The notes under the pieces: model-generated
Databases searched by the model: none
Seen by the model: only the letters and a program-made list of their open reading frames with translations
Told to the model about the DNA's origin: nothing
Program-made: the position numbers and the translations under genes
In this document: piece after piece, positions 8,739-16,734 of the stretch
How the letters are laid out: every line of letters begins with the position of its first letter
Numbering within the stretch: the stretch's first letter is position 1
Source: Sphingomonas azotifigens NBRC 15497
GTDB taxonomy: Bacteria; Pseudomonadota; Alphaproteobacteria; Sphingomonadales; Sphingomonadaceae
Reading direction: 5' to 3'
Assembly: GCF_002091475.1 (NCBI RefSeq)
Contig: NZ_BCTR01000010.1
Coordinates: forward strand, 1 to 64,000
Length of the DNA stretch: 64,000 nucleotides

Positions 8739-9917
8739 ATGGCTGTACCGTCTGAACGCAAGAACGACGATTTCGCACGCAAGTTCCGGGAATTTTTCAC
8801 CACCCGCGATGTGATTCTCCACGAAGGCGGCAAGCTGCGCCGCTTCAGCGTCGGCGGTCGTTCGCAGGCGCTGTTCGCCAGCGCCGCGGTGATGACGGTG
8901 GTCTTCTCCGGCTATGGCATGTCGCAGGCGATGGCCGGTGCGATCGCCTATACCGCGCCGGTGGCGGGCTCGCCCGAGGCGCAGGTCGCCGCGATGCGCG
9001 CCGAGGTGGCCCGCATGCGCGCCGAAGTCGCCGCCGCCAAGCAGGCTGCCAAGCTGCAGGCCGCCAAGATCGAGCAGCGCCAGGCGGTGCTGAATGCGGT
9101 CGTCTCGGGCAAGGCCGATCGCTCGGTGCTCGAAGCCGACCTCTCCGCGATGCCGAAGCAGACCAGCGCGCTGACCGACGAGATCGTCGCACCGCTGCGC
9201 AAGGTCGAGGCGCGGCAGGTCGCGCTCGCCGCGCAGGCGCAGAAGGTCGGCGAGGCCCGTGTGCGCCAGGCCGCAGCCCGCATCCAGCATCTCGGCCTTG
9301 CGCCGAGCCGTTTCGTCAAGGTCAATGTCGCAATGGGCGGCCCCTATGAGCCGGTCAGCGACGAGGACGCATCCGCGGCGACCAGCGCCGATGCCGATGC
9401 GCAGTTCCGCTCGCTGTTCGAGACCTGGAAGAAGCTCGATTCAATCGAATCGAGCACCATTTCCATCCCGTCGATGCAGCCGGTGCAGCATGTCAGCTTC
9501 ACCTCGCATTTCGGCGTCCGCTCGGATCCGTTCCGCGGCACCGCGGCCATGCATGCCGGTGTCGACATTCCGGGTGAGATGGGCACGCCGATCTATGCGA
9601 CCGCGGACGGCATCGTCTCGCACGCCGGTCGCCAGGGCGGCTATGGCAACCTGGTCGAGATCAACCATGGCCGCGGCATGGAAACGCGCTACGGCCACCT
9701 CTCGAAGATCCTGGTTGCCGATAACACGCGCGTGCACCGCGGCCAGATCATCGGCCTGATGGGTTCGACCGGCCGCTCGACCGGCACCCACCTCCATTAC
9801 GAGGTTCGCCTCGACGGCCGTGCGATCAATCCGATCCCGTTCATCCAGTCGGGCGAGTATATCGCGCAGGCGCCGGTGAGCGCGGGCGGTGTCGGCGGTC
9901 CGCGCGGCCAGCGCTGA
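8739..9917 (+). CDS. M23 family (LytM-type) metallopeptidase with coiled coil
   Basis: A 392-residue envelope protein. An N-terminal cytoplasmic stretch precedes one membrane segment (about residues 48-70, SQALFASAAVMTVVFSGYG). A long alanine-rich coiled coil follows (about 80-180), then a C-terminal peptidase domain. The zinc-site motifs are intact: HAGVDI (HxxxD) and HLHYEV (HxH). It therefore looks like an active peptidoglycan endopeptidase, unlike EnvC/NlpD-type activators. An ATG at 8724 would add five residues; 8739 was chosen because it gives the more usual N-terminus. It is monocistronic or read with erpA. Confidence 0.9.
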   Translation: MAVPSERKNDDFARKFREFFTTRDVILHEGGKLRRFSVGGRSQALFASAAVMTVVFSGYGMSQAMAGAIAYTAPVAGSPEAQVAAMRAEVARMRAEVAAAKQAAKLQAAKIEQRQAVLNAVVSGKADRSVLEADLSAMPKQTSALTDEIVAPLRKVEARQVALAAQAQKVGEARVRQAAARIQHLGLAPSRFVKVNVAMGGPYEPVSDEDASAATSADADAQFRSLFETWKKLDSIESSTISIPSMQPVQHVSFTSHFGVRSDPFRGTAAMHAGVDIPGEMGTPIYATADGIVSHAGRQGGYGNLVEINHGRGMETRYGHLSKILVADNTRVHRGQIIGLMGSTGRSTGTHLHYEVRLDGRAINPIPFIQSGEYIAQAPVSAGGVGGPRGQR

Positions 9918-9957
9918 GCGCATTGCCGGACGGGCGCCGGCGCATTATCTGACGCCC

Positions 9958-10302
9958 ATGACGACGACCATTGAGCAGCCCGCCATCGCGCTGACGCCCG
10001 CCGCCGCGGCGCGCGTCGCCGCGATCGCCTCCAAGCAGGCCAAGCCCGCTATTCTGCGGCTTTCGGTGGAAGGCGGCGGCTGCTCGGGCTTCCAGTATCG
10101 CTTCGGCCTGGCCGAGGGCGTGGAGGCCGATGACAGCGTCGCCGAAGCCGATGGCGTGCGGCTGGTGGTCGATTCCGTCAGCCTCGATCTCGTCCGCGGT
10201 GCGCAGGTCGATTTCATCGACAATCTCGGCGGCGCGCATTTCGCGGTGACCAATCCCAATGCGGCATCCGGGTGCGGTTGCGGCACCAGCTTCTCGATCT
10301 GA
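9958..10302 (+). CDS. erpA: A-type Fe-S cluster carrier, HesB/IscA/ErpA family
   Basis: A 114-residue A-type carrier that delivers Fe-S clusters to apo-enzymes. The three conserved cysteines are present: GGGCSGFQY and the C-terminal SGCGCGTSF (CGC). A short Thr/Ala-rich N-terminal extension precedes LTPAAAARVAAIA. ErpA, IscA and SufA cannot be separated on sequence alone; ErpA is favoured because the gene stands next to xth, a common alphaproteobacterial arrangement, and away from isc or suf scaffolds. The ATG lies 40 bases after the M23 peptidase stop. Confidence 0.88.
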   Translation: MTTTIEQPAIALTPAAAARVAAIASKQAKPAILRLSVEGGGCSGFQYRFGLAEGVEADDSVAEADGVRLVVDSVSLDLVRGAQVDFIDNLGGAHFAVTNPNAASGCGCGTSFSI

Positions 10303-10312
10303 GCGCACGCCT

Positions 10313-11083
10313 TTGAAAATCGTCAGCTACAACGTCAACGGCATCAAGGCGCGTCTCGAGCGCCTGGTCGAGTATCTCACCGAGCAGCAGCCGGACGTGG
10401 TCTGCCTGCAGGAACTCAAGAGCTCGGACGACACGCTGCCGGTCGCCGCGATCGAGGCGGCGGGCTACGGCGCGGTGTGGCACGGCCAGAAGGGCTTCAA
10501 CGGCGTCGCGATCCTCGCCAAGGGGCAGCAGCCTGTCGAGCGCCAGCGTGGGCTGGCCGGCGATCCCGAGGATGCGCACAGCCGCTATATCGAGGCCGAG
10601 ATCGGCGACCTGATCGTCGGCGGGCTCTATCTGCCGAACGGCAACCCGCAGCCCGGGCCGAAATTCGACTACAAGCTGCGCTGGATGGAGCGGCTCAACG
10701 CGCGCGCGGCCGAGCTGCTTGCAGAGGAGCGGCCGGCGATCCTCGCAGGCGACTTCAACGTCATCCCCAACGACGACGACACCTTCTCGGTCCGCGCTAT
10801 GGCCGAGGATGCGCTGATGCAGCCCGAATCGCGCGAGCGGTACCGGATGCTGCTCGCGCAGGGCTGGACCGACGCGCTGCGCACCCGCTTCCCCAAGGGT
10901 GGCGTATGGACCTTCTGGGACTATCAGGCGGGCGCATGGCAGCGCGACGCGGGCTTCCGCATCGACCATCTGCTGCTCAGCCCGCAGGCGGCGGACCGCT
11001 TCACCGGTGCCGGCGTCGACAAGGACTATCGCGGCCGGGAAAAGGCCAGCGACCACGCGCCGACCTGGGTGACGCTGCGCTGA
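10313..11083 (+). CDS. xth: Exodeoxyribonuclease III (AP endonuclease)
   Basis: A 256-residue Xth-family Mg-dependent nuclease acting in base-excision repair on abasic sites and 3' blocks. Motifs appear in order: KIVSYNVNGIKAR, CLQELKSSD, GGLYLPNGNP, LAGDFNVIP and the terminal SDHAPTW with the catalytic His. The start is read as TTG, placing KIVSYN directly after the initiator as in homologues; an ATG at 10259 would lie inside erpA. It follows erpA after 10 bases. Confidence 0.94.
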   Translation: MKIVSYNVNGIKARLERLVEYLTEQQPDVVCLQELKSSDDTLPVAAIEAAGYGAVWHGQKGFNGVAILAKGQQPVERQRGLAGDPEDAHSRYIEAEIGDLIVGGLYLPNGNPQPGPKFDYKLRWMERLNARAAELLAEERPAILAGDFNVIPNDDDTFSVRAMAEDALMQPESRERYRMLLAQGWTDALRTRFPKGGVWTFWDYQAGAWQRDAGFRIDHLLLSPQAADRFTGAGVDKDYRGREKASDHAPTWVTLR

Positions 11084-11227
11084 TCGCGCGGCTGCTGTCG
11101 ACATTTCCTCAAAATTTAGCGGACGGATTGGTGCTAGGCGCCATTTGTTGGTGCGATTTGCCGTACTATGGCACCATGACACTTCAAGGTGACTGGCTAA
11201 GCTATTGAATTTGCAAGCTTAGAGAAA

Positions 11228-11244
11228 CTGGCACGGCTCCTGCA
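11228..11244 (+). promoter_or_regulatory. Sigma-54-like (-24/-12) promoter
   Basis: CTGGCACG-GCTC-CTGCA matches the RpoN consensus YTGGCACG-N4-TTGCW at all positions but one (C for the first T of the -12 box). The diagnostic GG (11230-11231) and GC (11242-11243) are exactly ten bases apart. Transcription would begin near 11255, about 50 bases before the first small secreted protein gene. No adjacent enhancer-binding activator is encoded here. Confidence 0.55.
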
Positions 11245-11305
11245 AAACATCGAGTACCGGCGAAAGCGAAGGAGCGTCGGACCTCGAAGCAACCAGGAGC
11301 CAGCC

Positions 11306-11581
11306 ATGACTCAGTACCGCGTTCCGAACATCCTCCGCCTTCTACCGGCAACCGCGCTGCTTGCGACGACGCTCGCCGCTGCGGCGCCTGCCCAAGCCGC
11401 CCCCGACCCGGAGCCAAGCCAGGCTGCGGCGAAGAAGGACCCCCAGACGCTCGATCGCGCGACCCGCCTCAAGGTTTGGTGCGTCGAGCGAAAGGCGGCC
11501 CCCGGCGCCAAGAAGACCAAGCAGTGCAAGACCCGGGAGACCTGGATCCGCGAGGGCAACGACCCCCTGCGCGAGTTCTGA
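11306..11581 (+). CDS. Small secreted protein, CKTR-W family (paralogue 1)
   Basis: A 91-residue protein with a signal peptide (LRLLPATALLATTLAAAAPAQA, cleavage near residue 31). The mature part is about 60 residues, lysine-rich, with only two cysteines, in WCVERK and QCKTRETWIREGNDPL. These two would suit a single disulfide in the periplasm. It is paralogous to the next gene (11677), which shares the order Cys, then CKTR, then a W-I-R/K segment, then a D-P-L ending. Function unknown. SD-like AGGAG precedes the ATG. It lies just downstream of the sigma-54-like promoter. Confidence 0.75.
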   Translation: MTQYRVPNILRLLPATALLATTLAAAAPAQAAPDPEPSQAAAKKDPQTLDRATRLKVWCVERKAAPGAKKTKQCKTRETWIREGNDPLREF

Positions 11582-11676
11582 TCGCCCGCGACCCCCGAAG
11601 ATCTCGACCAAAGCTACCCCAACCACCGCAACGCGTGCGGCGGGACGACCCCGCACGCCCATTTCAGGAGGAACCT

Positions 11677-11946
11677 ATGACCAACTTCGCTCGCACCGCC
11701 CGTATCAGCGCCGTCCTGTTCGGCGCCTGCGCCCTGATCGCCGGCAGCGCCGTCCCGGCCAGCGCCGCCGCCGATCCCAAGGAAAAGCCCCAGACGAGCA
11801 GCGAGAAGCCGACGGCGGCCGGCGCGGTTCGGGTCTGCGTGCAGCCGGAAGCGCCCACCGGCAGCCGCATTCCGCCGCGCCGCGAGTGCAAGACGCGCGA
11901 TCAGTGGATCAAGGAAACCGGCATCGATCCGCTGGCGAACCGCTGA
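11677..11946 (+). CDS. Small secreted protein, CKTR-W family (paralogue 2)
   Basis: An 89-residue protein with a signal peptide (ISAVLFGACALIAGSAVPASA). The mature part repeats the pattern of the preceding gene: VCVQPEAPTGSR, then ECKTRDQWIKETGIDPL. The two mature cysteines are again spaced for one disulfide, and the gene starts 95 bases after its paralogue with a strong AGGAGG ribosome site. Short sphingomonad exported proteins with this C...CKTR..W core are common in my experience of such genomes but have no assigned role. Expression from the promoter at 11228 is inferred. Confidence 0.75.
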   Translation: MTNFARTARISAVLFGACALIAGSAVPASAAADPKEKPQTSSEKPTAAGAVRVCVQPEAPTGSRIPPRRECKTRDQWIKETGIDPLANR

Positions 11947-11997
11947 TCGGCCGAGGCGACGGCAGCGGGCGACCCCCACCCGCTGCCGTTCGCGCGC

Positions 11998-13155
11998 TTA
12001 CAGCGCCTTCTGATAGATCAGATACTCGCGGTTGATCTTGCTCTCGATCGCATCGGCGATGGCGATCATCCCCTGGTTGTCATCGAGGATCCAGCCGATC
12101 TCGCCGCGAGTCGCGCCGTAATTGGCGACCGAGGCCCGGCGGATATATTCGATCATCATGAAGGCCAGCTGGCTCGCCATGCGCGAGCTCTGCAGCCGCT
12201 TCACCACGCCCATCAGCGGGACGCGCATCGTCCGGGCCTTGGGCTTGCGCAGCCACAGCAGCAGCTTGGCCCAGCCGAACGGCAGCAGCGAACCCTTGAG
12301 CGGCTTCAGCGGTTCGTTGAGGTCGGGCAGGGTGACCATGAACGCCACCGGCTCGCCATCATATTCGGCAATGCGGATCAGGTCGTTGAACACCAAAGGC
12401 TTCAGCTTCTTGCCGACATCGTCCACCTCCGGCTGGGTCAGCGGCACGAAGCCCCAGTTATCGCCCCAGGCATCGTTGAGGATGGCGAGGATGATTGCCG
12501 CTTCCTCGGCGAACTTGGCCTTGTTGACCTCGCGGATGCGGATGCGGGCATTCTTCTCGCCGGCGGCGACGATGCGCTGCACGATCGGCGGGAATTCCTT
12601 GCTGATGTCCAGCTCATAGGTGACGATCTTCTTGGCCGGACCATAGCCCTGCGCTTCGATCCATCCCTGATAGCGCGCCGGATGGTGGCCCATCAGCACC
12701 GTCGGCGGATGGTCATGGCCCTTCACCAGCAGGCCGGGCTCCTCCCAGATCGACAGGCTCACCGGCCCCAGTGCCTTGGTCATGCCCTTGGCGCGCAGCC
12801 AGTCCTCGGCTTGCGCGATCACCGCGGCGGCGACTTCCTGGTCCTCGGCCTCGAACAGGCCCCAGAAGCCGGTGCCGGGGCCGAAGCCCTGCTCGGGCGG
12901 CATCTGCAGCGCAAGCGTGTCGATATGCGCCGAGATGCGGCCGACCACCTTGCCGCCGCGTTCGGCGAGGAACAGCTGGCCCTCGGCATGGCTGAACCAG
13001 CCATTCTTCTTCGGGCTGATCGTGCCCGCCACCTCCTCGCGCAAGGGGGCGACCCAGTTCGGATCGTCGCCGTTCAGGCGGTAGGCGAGTTCGATGAACG
13101 CCTTGGTATCGGCCTTGCCCGAAACGGGCCGGACCTTGAGATCGGCACTAGCCAC
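11998..13155 (-). CDS. Large GNAT-like protein (YghO-type)
   Basis: A 385-residue protein resembling the ~390-aa acetyltransferase-like proteins typified by E. coli YghO. Visible blocks are ADTKAFIELAYRLNGDDPNW near the N-terminus, an AERGGKVVGRISAHID strand-turn typical of GNAT folds, and a second GNAT-like half ending in YGATRGEIGWILDDNQG. Substrate unknown. The GTG at 13155 is preceded by GGGGAAGA eight bases upstream and was chosen over an open frame that extends to 13296, whose extra residues are not protein-like. The gene is divergent from the fatty-acid desaturase. Confidence 0.75.
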   Translation of the reverse strand: MASADLKVRPVSGKADTKAFIELAYRLNGDDPNWVAPLREEVAGTISPKKNGWFSHAEGQLFLAERGGKVVGRISAHIDTLALQMPPEQGFGPGTGFWGLFEAEDQEVAAAVIAQAEDWLRAKGMTKALGPVSLSIWEEPGLLVKGHDHPPTVLMGHHPARYQGWIEAQGYGPAKKIVTYELDISKEFPPIVQRIVAAGEKNARIRIREVNKAKFAEEAAIILAILNDAWGDNWGFVPLTQPEVDDVGKKLKPLVFNDLIRIAEYDGEPVAFMVTLPDLNEPLKPLKGSLLPFGWAKLLLWLRKPKARTMRVPLMGVVKRLQSSRMASQLAFMMIEYIRRASVANYGATRGEIGWILDDNQGMIAIADAIESKINREYLIYQKAL

Positions 13156-13307
13156 GTGGATCTTCCCCAGAAATTCTTGATACGGCGCAATGCAGTCTTG
13201 CGTCCGGAGGCGCCTGTCAAGCCATACGCGGCAGCGCAGCGACTTGCCCCTTTCGGCGCCCTGTAATGCCACCTTGTAGCCACTATCTAAGGCCAATGGC
13301 AGGACCC

Positions 13308-14405
13308 ATGACCCAATCGCTAGCCTTCGATCATCCGGACGCCGAGGTCTCGGCGACGATCGCGCGCATCCGGCTGTCGGGCGTTCCCGACGACCGTGCG
13401 ATGCTGCGCGCCGCCGCGGAGCTGACCCGCGACCTCCACACGCCGAACAAGGCGCTCTACTGGACCGACTGCTTCCTTTCGGCGGCGATCGGCTATGCCG
13501 GCATGGCGACCGCGATGTTCGCGGCCTCGCCCTGGGTGGCGGTGATCGGCGGCATCATCGCGGTGCTCGCGCTGTACCGTGCCGAGCTGTTCATCCATGA
13601 GATCACCCATCTCAAGCATTCGCTGCTGCCCGGCTTCCGCCCGGCCTGGAACGTGCTGGTCGGCGTGCCGCTGCTGCTGCCGTCGTTCATGTACGAGGGC
13701 ATCCACACGATCCACCACGCCCGCACCCGCTACGGCACCGATCAGGATCCCGAATATCTGCCGCTCGCGCTGATGAAGCCGTGGACGCTGCCGCTGTTCC
13801 TGCTCGTCTCGGTGCTGATGCCGATCGGACTGCTGCTCCGCTTCGCGGTGCTGTCGCCGCTGTCGCTGTTCTCGCCGAAGCTGCGCCGGCTGGTGGTCGC
13901 GCGCTATTCGGGGCTGCAGATCAACCCGAAGTTCGAGCGCCGCGCGCCCGAAGGCGAATTCCGCCGCCAGTGGTTCTGGCAGGAACTGGGCGCGAGCCTG
14001 TTCGCGATCGCGCTGATCGGCATCACCGTCGCGGGCATCCTGCCGCTGCGCGCCTTCTTCGCCTATGTCGCGATCGTCGCCTGCTCGGCGGTGCTCAACC
14101 AGATCCGCACGCTGGTCGCGCACCTGTGGGAGAATGAAGGCGAGCCGCTGACCGTGACCGCCCAGTATCTCGACAGCGTCAACGTGCCCGAGCCGGGCAT
14201 CCTGCCCTATCTCTGGGCGCCGGTGGGCCTGCGCTACCATGCGCTGCACCATCTGCTGCCGGCGGTGCCGTATCATTCGCTGGGCACGGCGCATCGCCGC
14301 CTGGTCGCGGCGCTGTCGACCGACTCGGTCTATCACAAGGCCAATTACCCGACGCTCTCGGGGCTGGTGGTGAAGCTGGCGCAGGGCACGATGCGCCAGC
14401 GCTGA
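13308..14405 (+). CDS. Fatty acid desaturase family membrane protein
   Basis: A 365-residue integral membrane di-iron enzyme of the fatty-acid desaturase/hydroxylase superfamily. The three histidine boxes are present: HEITHLKH, HTIHHARTR and HALHHLLP. Four hydrophobic segments lie around them (AIGYAGMATAMFAASPW, LPLFLLVSVLMPIGLLL, LFAIALIGITVAGILPL). The substrate could be a fatty acyl, carotenoid or sphingolipid chain. The ATG at 13308 has AGGA just upstream; an ATG at 13296 is possible. A strong intrinsic terminator follows at 14426. Confidence 0.88.
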   Translation: MTQSLAFDHPDAEVSATIARIRLSGVPDDRAMLRAAAELTRDLHTPNKALYWTDCFLSAAIGYAGMATAMFAASPWVAVIGGIIAVLALYRAELFIHEITHLKHSLLPGFRPAWNVLVGVPLLLPSFMYEGIHTIHHARTRYGTDQDPEYLPLALMKPWTLPLFLLVSVLMPIGLLLRFAVLSPLSLFSPKLRRLVVARYSGLQINPKFERRAPEGEFRRQWFWQELGASLFAIALIGITVAGILPLRAFFAYVAIVACSAVLNQIRTLVAHLWENEGEPLTVTAQYLDSVNVPEPGILPYLWAPVGLRYHALHHLLPAVPYHSLGTAHRRLVAALSTDSVYHKANYPTLSGLVVKLAQGTMRQR

Positions 14406-14425
14406 TCGACGCAGGCTACAGGCAA

Positions 14426-14465
14426 GGGGCCGGGCACCGGGCGGTGCGCCGGCCCTTTTCTTTTT
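14426..14465 (+). terminator. Rho-independent terminator after the desaturase
   Basis: A G+C-rich stem (GGGCCGG...CCGGCCC, extended by GCACC/GGTGC with a GGGC loop) is followed by a run of T residues. It lies 20 bases after the desaturase stop. Confidence 0.85.
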
Positions 14466-14530
14466 GGATTTCCGTCCTTGCGCACGGCATGGCCGCGGCT
14501 AGGCTGGCCGCAGGGTCGGAGGAGAGGGTG

Positions 14531-15322
14531 ATGCGACGGCTTTTCGCAGCAGCGGCGCTTTGTGCATGGATGGCGGTGCCGGCGGCAGCGCAGACGCGCT
14601 GGCCGAACGGCGCCAAGGCGGCGGTGGTGCTCACCTATGACGACGCGCTCGACTCCCAGCTCGATCACGCGATCCCGGCGCTGGACGCCGCCGGGCTGAA
14701 GGGCACCTTCTTCCTCGCCAATGTGAAGGAAGCCGATGTCGGTCGCTGGCGCGCGGCGGCGAAGGGTGGACATGAGCTCGCCAACCACACGATCTTCCAC
14801 CCCTGCACGCACGACGTCTATCCCGCCGATCCACGCTATGTGAGCGAGGCGTACACCAGCGCCAGCATGCTCCGAGAGATTGCCCAGCAGAACGTGCTGC
14901 TCCGCGCGCTGGACGGCAAGGACCGCCACGGCTTCGCCACCCCGTGCGGGCAGAGCCTGGCGGGCGGCAAGGAGTATCTGGAGGACCTGCGCAAGGCGAA
15001 CCTCGTCACCTATGTGCGCGGCGTGGTCGATACGCCGGCGGACGCGCGGGCAGATGTGTCCAAGGCGGATCCGATGCACGTGCCCTCGCGCCCGTTCGGG
15101 GACGGCGCGACGGCGGAGAAGATGATCGCCTATGTGCGCGAGGCCGAGCAGGGCGGGGGCTGGGCGGTGTTCCTGTTCCACGGCGTCGGCGGGGACTATC
15201 AGGCGGTGCCCGATGCCGCCCATCGCAGTTTCGTGCGCTGGCTGCAGGCGCATCGCGGCGAGGTGTGGGTGACGACGCTGCAGCAAGCGTTGGACTGGGC
15301 AAAGGCGCATCCCGGCAAGTAG
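14531..15322 (+). CDS. Exported polysaccharide deacetylase (NodB homology)
   Basis: A 263-residue protein with signal peptide (RRLFAAAALCAWMAVPAAAQ). The NodB metal-site motifs are present: VVLTYDDALDSQL, with the catalytic and ligand Asp pair, and HELANHTIFHPC (HxxxH). It would remove N-acetyl (or O-acetyl) groups from an envelope or exogenous polysaccharide in a metal-dependent way. The ATG has a near-ideal GGAGGAGAG ribosome site; a longer frame from 14444 overlaps the terminator and was rejected. The C-terminal half contains CGQSLAGGKEYL and LFHGVGGDYQAV. Confidence 0.87.
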   Translation: MRRLFAAAALCAWMAVPAAAQTRWPNGAKAAVVLTYDDALDSQLDHAIPALDAAGLKGTFFLANVKEADVGRWRAAAKGGHELANHTIFHPCTHDVYPADPRYVSEAYTSASMLREIAQQNVLLRALDGKDRHGFATPCGQSLAGGKEYLEDLRKANLVTYVRGVVDTPADARADVSKADPMHVPSRPFGDGATAEKMIAYVREAEQGGGWAVFLFHGVGGDYQAVPDAAHRSFVRWLQAHRGEVWVTTLQQALDWAKAHPGK

Positions 15323-15546
15323 CGGCGGTGAGTGCGGACGCAATTCGCCCAGCCGCGCGCCGCATGGCATCGGTTAACGCCGGGGCGCAGGCTATCCGTC
15401 CCGCGACACGCTCTGCCGCTACTGGTCTGAAGTCTGTCGCATTTTGGCATTATCGACGCGTTGATTCAGACAGCGGTGTCTCGCAAATGCATTGCTTGTC
15501 GGGTTTGAGTTAGTTAACGCGAAGCTCCGGCCAGGGGGAAGCCAAG

Positions 15547-16734
15547 ATGCAAATGTCAGGCAATCCGCTCGACCACGGGGTCAGCGAAAGCGTACACGAT
15601 GCCGGTCTGGCAGCACGGTTACCCGCCGAACTCTCGATCGTCGTTCCGACCTTCAACGAATCGCGCAACGTGCCGCTGCTGGTCGAAGCGCTGCGGAACG
15701 CGCTGGGCGACACGCGCTGGGAGGTCGTCTTCGTCGACGACAATTCCCCCGACGGCACCGCCGATCGGGCCCGTGCGCTCGCGCTGGAGGATCCGCGCGT
15801 CCGCGTCGTCCACCGGTTCGATCGCCGCGGCCTGGCATCGGCCTGCGTAGAGGGGATTCTCGCAACGGCTTCGCCCTATGTCGCGGTGATGGACGGCGAC
15901 ATGCAGCATGACGAGAAGATCCTGCTCGCCATGCTCGCCCGCATCCGCCGCGGCGACGTCGATCTCGTCGTCGGCAGCCGCTATGTCGAGGGCGGCGGCA
16001 TGGGCGACTGGAACAAGCGCCGCATCGCGATGAGCCAGATCGCCACCGCGCTGGCGAACAAGCTGACCAAGACCGCGATCAGCGACCCGATGAGCGGCTT
16101 TTTCATGCTGACGCGCGAAGCGTTCATGGGCTCGCTGCCCGGGCTGTCGTCGGTCGGCTTCAAGATCCTGCTCGACATCGCCGCATCGTCGCCGACGCCG
16201 ATGCGCGTGGCCGAAGTGCCCTTCACCTTCCGCACGCGCCAGCATGGCGAGAGCAAGCTCGACGGCTTGGTGCTGTGGGAATATCTTGAGTTGCTGCTCG
16301 ACAAGACGTTCGGGCATGTCATTCCGATCCGGTTCGTCAGCTTCGCGCTGGTCGGCGGCTCCGGCGTTGTCGTGCATTTCCTGGTGTTGACGATCGTCTT
16401 GCAGGTGCTGCTGGCAATGTTCGGCACCACCGCAGAGACGCGCTGGTTCGCGATCGCGCAGGGTGTGGCCACCCTGGTGGCGACGTCGAGCAACTTCTTC
16501 CTCAACAACATCCTGACCTATAGCGACCAGCGCCTGAAGGGCGCCAGCCTGTGGTGGGGATGGCTGACGTTCAACATCGTGTGCGGCGTCGGCCTGTTCG
16601 CCAATGTCGGTATCGCGCGGTGGCTGTATCAGCGGCATAACTATCTCGTGCTCTCCGCGCTTGCCGGCATCGCTGTCACGACGGTGTGGAACTACTCGAT
16701 GTCGTCGATCTTCACCTGGCGGAAGCGTCGGTGA
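15547..16734 (+). CDS. GT2 glycosyltransferase fused to a GtrA-like membrane domain
   Basis: A 395-residue protein. The N-terminal half (about 28-250) is a polyprenyl-phosphate glycosyltransferase of the DPM1 type, with SIVVPTFNESRN, VFVDDNSPDGT and MDGDMQHDE. The C-terminal half (about 258-390) has four membrane helices matching GtrA proteins, which are proposed to flip or position polyprenyl-linked sugars. The fusion suggests synthesis and translocation of one lipid-linked sugar. The next gene, a GT39-like enzyme, overlaps by four bases and is a plausible user of the product. SD GGGGAAG precedes the ATG. Confidence 0.92.
   Translation: MQMSGNPLDHGVSESVHDAGLAARLPAELSIVVPTFNESRNVPLLVEALRNALGDTRWEVVFVDDNSPDGTADRARALALEDPRVRVVHRFDRRGLASACVEGILATASPYVAVMDGDMQHDEKILLAMLARIRRGDVDLVVGSRYVEGGGMGDWNKRRIAMSQIATALANKLTKTAISDPMSGFFMLTREAFMGSLPGLSSVGFKILLDIAASSPTPMRVAEVPFTFRTRQHGESKLDGLVLWEYLELLLDKTFGHVIPIRFVSFALVGGSGVVVHFLVLTIVLQVLLAMFGTTAETRWFAIAQGVATLVATSSNFFLNNILTYSDQRLKGASLWWGWLTFNIVCGVGLFANVGIARWLYQRHNYLVLSALAGIAVTTVWNYSMSSIFTWRKRR

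Noticed and set aside
14444..14530. An upstream extension of the polysaccharide deacetylase frame.
   Set aside because: It overlaps the desaturase terminator, and the internal ATG has a near-ideal ribosome site followed directly by a signal peptide.
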